NCBI GenBank assembly: GCA_963854835.1
Contig: OY978526.1
Span: forward strand, 92,146,140-92,210,139
Source of the DNA: Megamerina dolium
Taxonomy: Eukaryota; Arthropoda; Insecta; Diptera; Megamerinidae
Direction of reading: 5' to 3'
DNA length: 64,000 nucleotides
In this document: positions 59,322 to 64,000 of the stretch, in pieces
How positions within the stretch are numbered: the stretch's first letter is position 1
How the letters are laid out: each line of letters begins with the position of its first letter
The notes under the pieces: model-generated
Database searches by the model: none
What the model was told of the DNA's origin: nothing
The model's input: only the letters and a program-made list of their open reading frames with translations
Translations under genes and position numbers: made by a program

Positions 59322-61030
59322 CTGAAAAAGTAATCAACATAGTCTTAATTCTTGACTTACAAACAGTAAAGTATTTACATCCGACTGATAAATGAGATAA
59401 TCATAGTTTGTATGCAATTATGTATTGTATTGTATGTATATACAGGTAATACATTAATATTTGAAAGTAGAGAGCTACAAAATTCGGCATAACATCTAAT
59501 TTTGTTGTTAACAGCTAGCATAGTTAAATGTTGAAATTTCATTTTGTTGACAGTCAGATATGCAGTAGCATAAAAACAAAAAAGTAATTGCTAAGAGACA
59601 CAATAGGCGACTACTACTCTTCTTTTCTTCCTAGTCGTGCTATTTTGTCAATATACATATATATTTCCTATTAATGTCTGTGGGATACTCTGTACATATA
59701 TAGCAGTTTCACACATAATATGCTAACATTATACACAGATATAGGTAATTTCTCATTGCTTTGACCGTTTTAGTTTATTTTTCAATTATTTCAAAATTAT
59801 GTGAATATTGAAAATTGAGTTCATAAGAAACTTCAATACTTTGGTGTGTCTACATATAACTCTTGATAGGTACAAAAGTCAACAAAAAAATGAAGATTGT
59901 AATGGTATGTGCAATTTGGAAATGAAAAGTAAGGGAAAGTTAAGTTTACTTTTGTTAAGTTCTTTTTATTTAATTAGCATTTATTCTTCGTCTTTTCTGT
60001 AAGCATTTGTTAAAGTAAAAAAAAAAACCAACAAAATATAACGTAAATATCGATTTGAAAGGGAAATCATCATACATCATCAATGTGTATCGATGTATAA
60101 ATGAGTGAGTGTGAGAAAGCGTTTAGTTTTTTAAACCAAAGCTGTTTGCAACTTCTTACTATAAATATGCAAATATTTTTTTGTACCTTATTACTCATTA
60201 TTTATTATGCTTTAATCTATGCCCTACGTTTGTTCGACTTTTTAAAAGTGAACACTGAAAATATTGTAGTAAAATATTTTATAAGATGTTCGCTGAAATA
60301 ATGTAAGTTAGGTCATCATCATTATTGAGATTGATATATAAACGATTTTATATATTTGTGTAATAATAGACATTCACTTATCAAATAAATAAACAAATAG
60401 TAATTTGTAAATAGTTGACGGTACAGTGTTTACTTATCGTTATTTGGTAATTTTGCTACCGGAGTACAAACAAAGAGGTTTAAGTGTCAACATAATCGTT
60501 GTTTTTGTTTGTATGACTTTAGTTAATAAATATTATTCGTGTATATTTGTTAGACAGCTTTGATGCCTGGGAATTGCATAAAGTTTGTTTGTGCTAATAC
60601 ATAACAAATAATTGAGTACAAGGTGGCTCAATTCATACCAGAGCTGCTGTTGTAAGGCGTATTATGAGTATTTATGATACGCATGTGCAACACTTTATTG
60701 AAAATTTGAAATTTTTTCCTTAATTTGTCACATAATTTTTGTCGTCAATTACGATATTCGATGTATTTATTTTTTACTTCTTCAGTTGCATTTGTATGCA
60801 TCGGAACGCATCGTTGCATGCTGGATTACTTTCACTTTTACGCATTTTGATATTTATTTTCGAATTTAGAGTAAATTAAAGCTTTTGCTAAAAATCCAAT
60901 GAAAAATTATTGATAACATTTTTAATAATTAAAATTTCAGTCATTGAATCAAACGATCAAAAGAGTATGTTAATTTGCCAAAACCTCCATTATTGATATT
61001 TCATCAATATCTACACATTCAATGCAATCG
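59322..61030. other. AT-rich spacer
   Basis: No gene or transposon recognised. Confidence 0.55.
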
Positions 61031-61500
61031 TATTGTCTACGCCAGAACAGAAATGTCGCGCTCTATCAACTTTATACTATAATTACCATTGGGTTGGCAA
61101 CCCACCAACTTGATGTTATATATTTTTTATTTGCCGTTTTCTCTTGCTCTCGCCCTATCTTTTCTTCTTACCTTCTCCTTTTTTTTTTTTGTTTAACTCT
61201 TATTCTGGTTCTACATCTTCTTAAAAGGACAGTGCGCGGCCTCTTGTATTTTTTCATTTTTATATATTATAATTATTTTTCATTTTTCTCGATTTATTAT
61301 TAAAATCACGATATTTATATTTCATTTGGTTAAGGCATTATTTAATGTAAAAGTAAAGTGAGTTTTCTGAAAATACCAATAAATAAACTATAGTGGAAAG
61401 ACTAAATTGCGTTTAAAGTGGATCCCTAAACAAAAGTGTGTGCATGTGTGCATAAAGAATCAACATATTTTATAGACATCATCATCAGCCACCACAAAAA
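61030..61500 (+). repeat. Probable 5' LTR region of a BEL/Pao element
   Basis: Upstream of the gag leader lies a stretch with features expected of a retrotransposon LTR. These are TATA-like sequence (TATATATTATAATTATT at about 61260-61276), a GTGCGCGGCCTCTTG patch and an AATAAATAAA polyadenylation-type signal at about 61378-61388. I could not define its borders because the 3' LTR is outside the window. A primer binding site was not identified. The limits given are approximate. Confidence 0.3.
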
Positions 61501-61544
61501 CCAGGCAAGGAACCTCACCAACGCGCGGCCCACCGGCAATATCC

Positions 61545-63407
61545 CCCTTCATCTCGACATTTTTTGGTCCTTCGAGCCGGATTGGCTCGCAACGTCGGTA
61601 AGAAAATCTTGCCACCCAAGGTATGTCATATTGATTTCCATATGTACATGTGTGTTTTTAAATAAAATAAAATATATAAAAAAAAAAACAACCCGTAATA
61701 ATTTAAACATATGATATTGTGTTTATTATTCTATATTTGCATACATATATCCCGCAAGACATATTATTCAAATACATACACACACTTTTCTATATAAATA
61801 CATAAGTGCATTTGTTGGAATATTATACAGCCTTTTTTTGTGATTTCTCTGGCTATAATTCTTTCGCTGACGTCATCGTTGCTTCATTTGGGAATTCCGT
61901 TCCTATTTCTAAGACATTCTGAAATCCCATAATTATTTATATACATACCTACATTCTTATATGCGTGTAACACACAAGGAAAAATTCCTCCCAAACATAT
62001 TTGTATTTACATATATACATTCCGCTTGTATGTAAATACTACCGCCAAAATTATTAGGCACCCATTTAAAAGAATAAATAAATAAAACCCAAACAAACAT
62101 ACATCCCAGTGCATATATTGTAGTGTGTATGTATATAAGTAAATAAAGAAGCTAATTGCAAATAACATTTGCTTTAGGTTGGCGAATCCAACAACTAACT
62201 ATAACTCCGTTGTTAGACAAGTCACTTATGTTTCGTATTCTCCTACTTAACAAATCTGTGCTCCCAATAAATCTATCTTATAATATTCTATGCGACAATC
62301 ATCTCGTTGACGTCATCGTGCATTCCCTTTGAAATATAATCGGCTCAAATATACACAAGTTGTTGCTCTTTGCCTAAATCACAAAATATTTGAATACAAA
62401 AAAAATACTTTCGTATTACACGATCATCTCCCAATATATATTCTGTTCCTTCAAGAACAAAACAAACTAAACAACACGTGTATTTAAATATATGCAATTT
62501 CAATTTGCCTGCTATTCCTACTCAACGATAACAAAACAAAACAAAAAAAAACAAAGCAAGTCGTTCCCTCGTATTTACATTTTCTCTATCGACTGTTGTT
62601 TTGCATATAGAGGCAACAACAAGATTACTCGGCCTATATTACTTGTCGTTAATAAGTAGACACGTATAATTGTTGAGCAACAACAACCACACTCTAACTC
62701 ATTAAAATTGATCTCACTTTATGATACATACATTAAATTGGTTTTCACACGTATACAACAACAACAACCCATATTTAAATCTATTTGATTTAAGTACATA
62801 ACAATAGCACTGATTTGGTCTGCTATTATTAATATACAATATAAGTAGGCAACAACAAACGTATTGTACTGCCTTTTCTATTAGATCAACTCCCCGTGAG
62901 AAAAATTGCGGCTCGGAAGCATTAAGGGTTTAATACTCGAATAAATACACACGATATTTTTATTGAATTTCAACAATCGAAGTGAATATTCTACCCAATA
63001 ATTTTCGATAATTCCCTGTTATTGAAGATTCTCTTTCGTTAACGAATTTGATCCCGAATTATCAGAAAACCGCAGTATATATACATACTGTATATACTGT
63101 GTATAGTCATATTTCGAACCATTTGGGCAATTAAATTTCAATCGATATCAATCAATACCCCATTCAACGAGTTCTTAAAATACGAATCAGTATACATTGA
63201 GCTTGGATTACGGTGCCTTAAATACGCTCACACAGATACCCCAAGAAGCTATATACAAATTCAAATCGAATATTTATCCGCTAATACTGCTATATATTTG
63301 CATCTACCGCTACTGCTACTTCGAAAGATTAAATCCAAGACATTTCCTGGCAACCCGATTTACTTGATTTACATTTATTGCTAGTTTCTTCTGCGTGTAC
63401 CTTTAAC
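61545..63407 (+). other. Long leader of the BEL/Pao element, possible intron
   Basis: TTTTGGTCCTTCGAGCCGGA at about 61563-61581 is a phrase I associate with the leader just downstream of the LTR in insect BEL/Pao elements. It is followed at once by two good splice donors, GTCG|GTAAGA (donor 61598) and CCAAG|GTATGT (donor 61621). The gag ATG comes only about 1.8 kb later. Just before it TTATTGCTAG (acceptor at 63384) could end an intron. The intervening DNA is AT-rich with several ACAACAACA tracts (for example 62677, 62756 and 62850) and no ORF. Confidence 0.4.
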
Positions 63408-64000
63408 ATGTCAGCTCTTAATCGCTTTAAAGCCGCGGTAGAGGAAATAAATGATTTCGATTCATACTTCCAGACAATTAGTACCGACACCCATAGTACT
63501 TTTGCTTTGGAAGTACAAAAAAATGAATTCGAAACCCTTTGGAGTGAACTTAGAAAACATTATAATTCCATTATCTCTGGTGAGGCGGATAAAGGCATTG
63601 ATATTGGTCAAATAAAGAAAGCGTATAGGGAGGTTTACACCTCCTACCTCCGATGCCTTTCCAACATCAATGCCCATATACACGATCTAACAGTTGTGGT
63701 GGCCTCTCCCACAAATCGAAGTTCACCCGTCGAAAGGGTACATAATGAATATCCTGCCCCCACTATTCAATTGCCACCATGTGACACCGAATGTTTTTAC
63801 GGAGATTACGTATCGTGGCCAAGCTTCAGGGATATGTTTACTGCTTTATACCGAAATAACCCCCGGTTATCACCCGTTGAGAAACTGTATCATTTACTCC
63901 AAAAAACCCGTGGAGAAGCGCACAGCATCATAAAGTCGACTCCTCTGACTAATGATGGTTTCGCGCTTGCTTGGTACAACCTCGAAGAGCGATACGAGAA
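63408..64000 (+). CDS. BEL/Pao retrotransposon gag, 5' part, open to window end
   Basis: An uninterrupted frame runs from the ATG at 63408 to the last base of the window, about 197 codons. It begins MSALNRFKAAVEEINDFD and has a helical N-terminal part rich in Glu and Lys. It then shows the hallmark region of BEL/Pao Gag: TIQLPPCDTECFYGDYVSWP, SFRDMFTALYRNNPRLSPVE and KLYHLLQKTRGEAHSIIKS, followed by an LTNDGFALAWYNLEERYE motif. This is the DUF1759-type segment that precedes the zinc knuckles, protease and RT in the family. The frame has no stop or frameshift, and its codon use is much less AT-biased than its surroundings, suggesting a recent insertion. The zinc knuckles, protease, RT and integrase would lie beyond the window. 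Confidence 0.92.
   Translation, partial: MSALNRFKAAVEEINDFDSYFQTISTDTHSTFALEVQKNEFETLWSELRKHYNSIISGEADKGIDIGQIKKAYREVYTSYLRCLSNINAHIHDLTVVVASPTNRSSPVERVHNEYPAPTIQLPPCDTECFYGDYVSWPSFRDMFTALYRNNPRLSPVEKLYHLLQKTRGEAHSIIKSTPLTNDGFALAWYNLEERYE

Noticed and set aside
62670..62880. Clustered CAACAACA tracts as a possible CRISPR-like array
   Set aside because: Irregular spacing, no conserved repeat unit, and a eukaryotic host. They are low-complexity leader sequence of the BEL element.

Overview
This is an AT-rich eukaryotic window, most likely from a brachyceran fly and plausibly a tephritid fruit fly. I infer this from the dispersed TACATATGTA-like and CAA/GT microsatellites, from several mariner lineages, from a rosa-type mariner (a group I know from Ceratitis and relatives), and from jockey/LOA-type LINEs. 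There are no operons, RBSs or bacterial features. I cannot identify any complete host gene. Most of the window looks like intergenic or giant-intron DNA littered with transposon remains.

Layout. 0.2-1.0 kb and 3.15-3.8 kb hold two internally deleted irritans-like mariners. 3.8-10.2 kb is AT-rich with a few exon-like islands. 10.24-10.54 kb is a tRNA-headed SINE. 11.0-12.0 kb is a LINE RNase H/zinc-finger fragment, and 13.2-13.8 kb is the 3' end of a jockey-type RT. 15.8-16.8 kb is a rosa-like mariner, 18.2-19.3 kb a second mariner type, and 20.2-21.9 kb a nearly intact Tc1 element with IR/DR ends. 23.5-24.5 kb has a SINE followed by a LINE 3' fragment. 26.6-27.6 kb is a third mariner type, with a sister copy at 49.4-50.5 kb. 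30.4-31.1 kb has a SINE and an irritans-like mariner remnant. 34.2-34.6 kb is a mariner scrap, and 34.76-35.2 kb a 160-bp tandem repeat. 41.4-41.8 kb is a LINE fragment; 43.6 and 46.1-46.6 kb are mariner scraps. 52.7-53.6 kb is a third deleted irritans-like mariner. 54.6-55.1 kb is a fused LINE/SINE piece, 56.6 kb a mariner end, and 57.1 kb a MITE. 61.0-64.0 kb is the 5' part of a BEL/Pao LTR retrotransposon whose gag ORF is open to the window edge.

The main observations are as follows. The Tc1 element has a complete DD34E triad and only one visible frameshift. A SINE family has four copies carrying two different 3' tails, one of which matches the 3' end of a LINE in this same window. The BEL element has an unusually long, possibly spliced leader. 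A handful of short islands look like spliceable coding exons of unidentified host genes; the best is on the minus strand at 52.33-52.48 kb. No exotic new system is evident. All family assignments come from reading translations by eye, without database searches.
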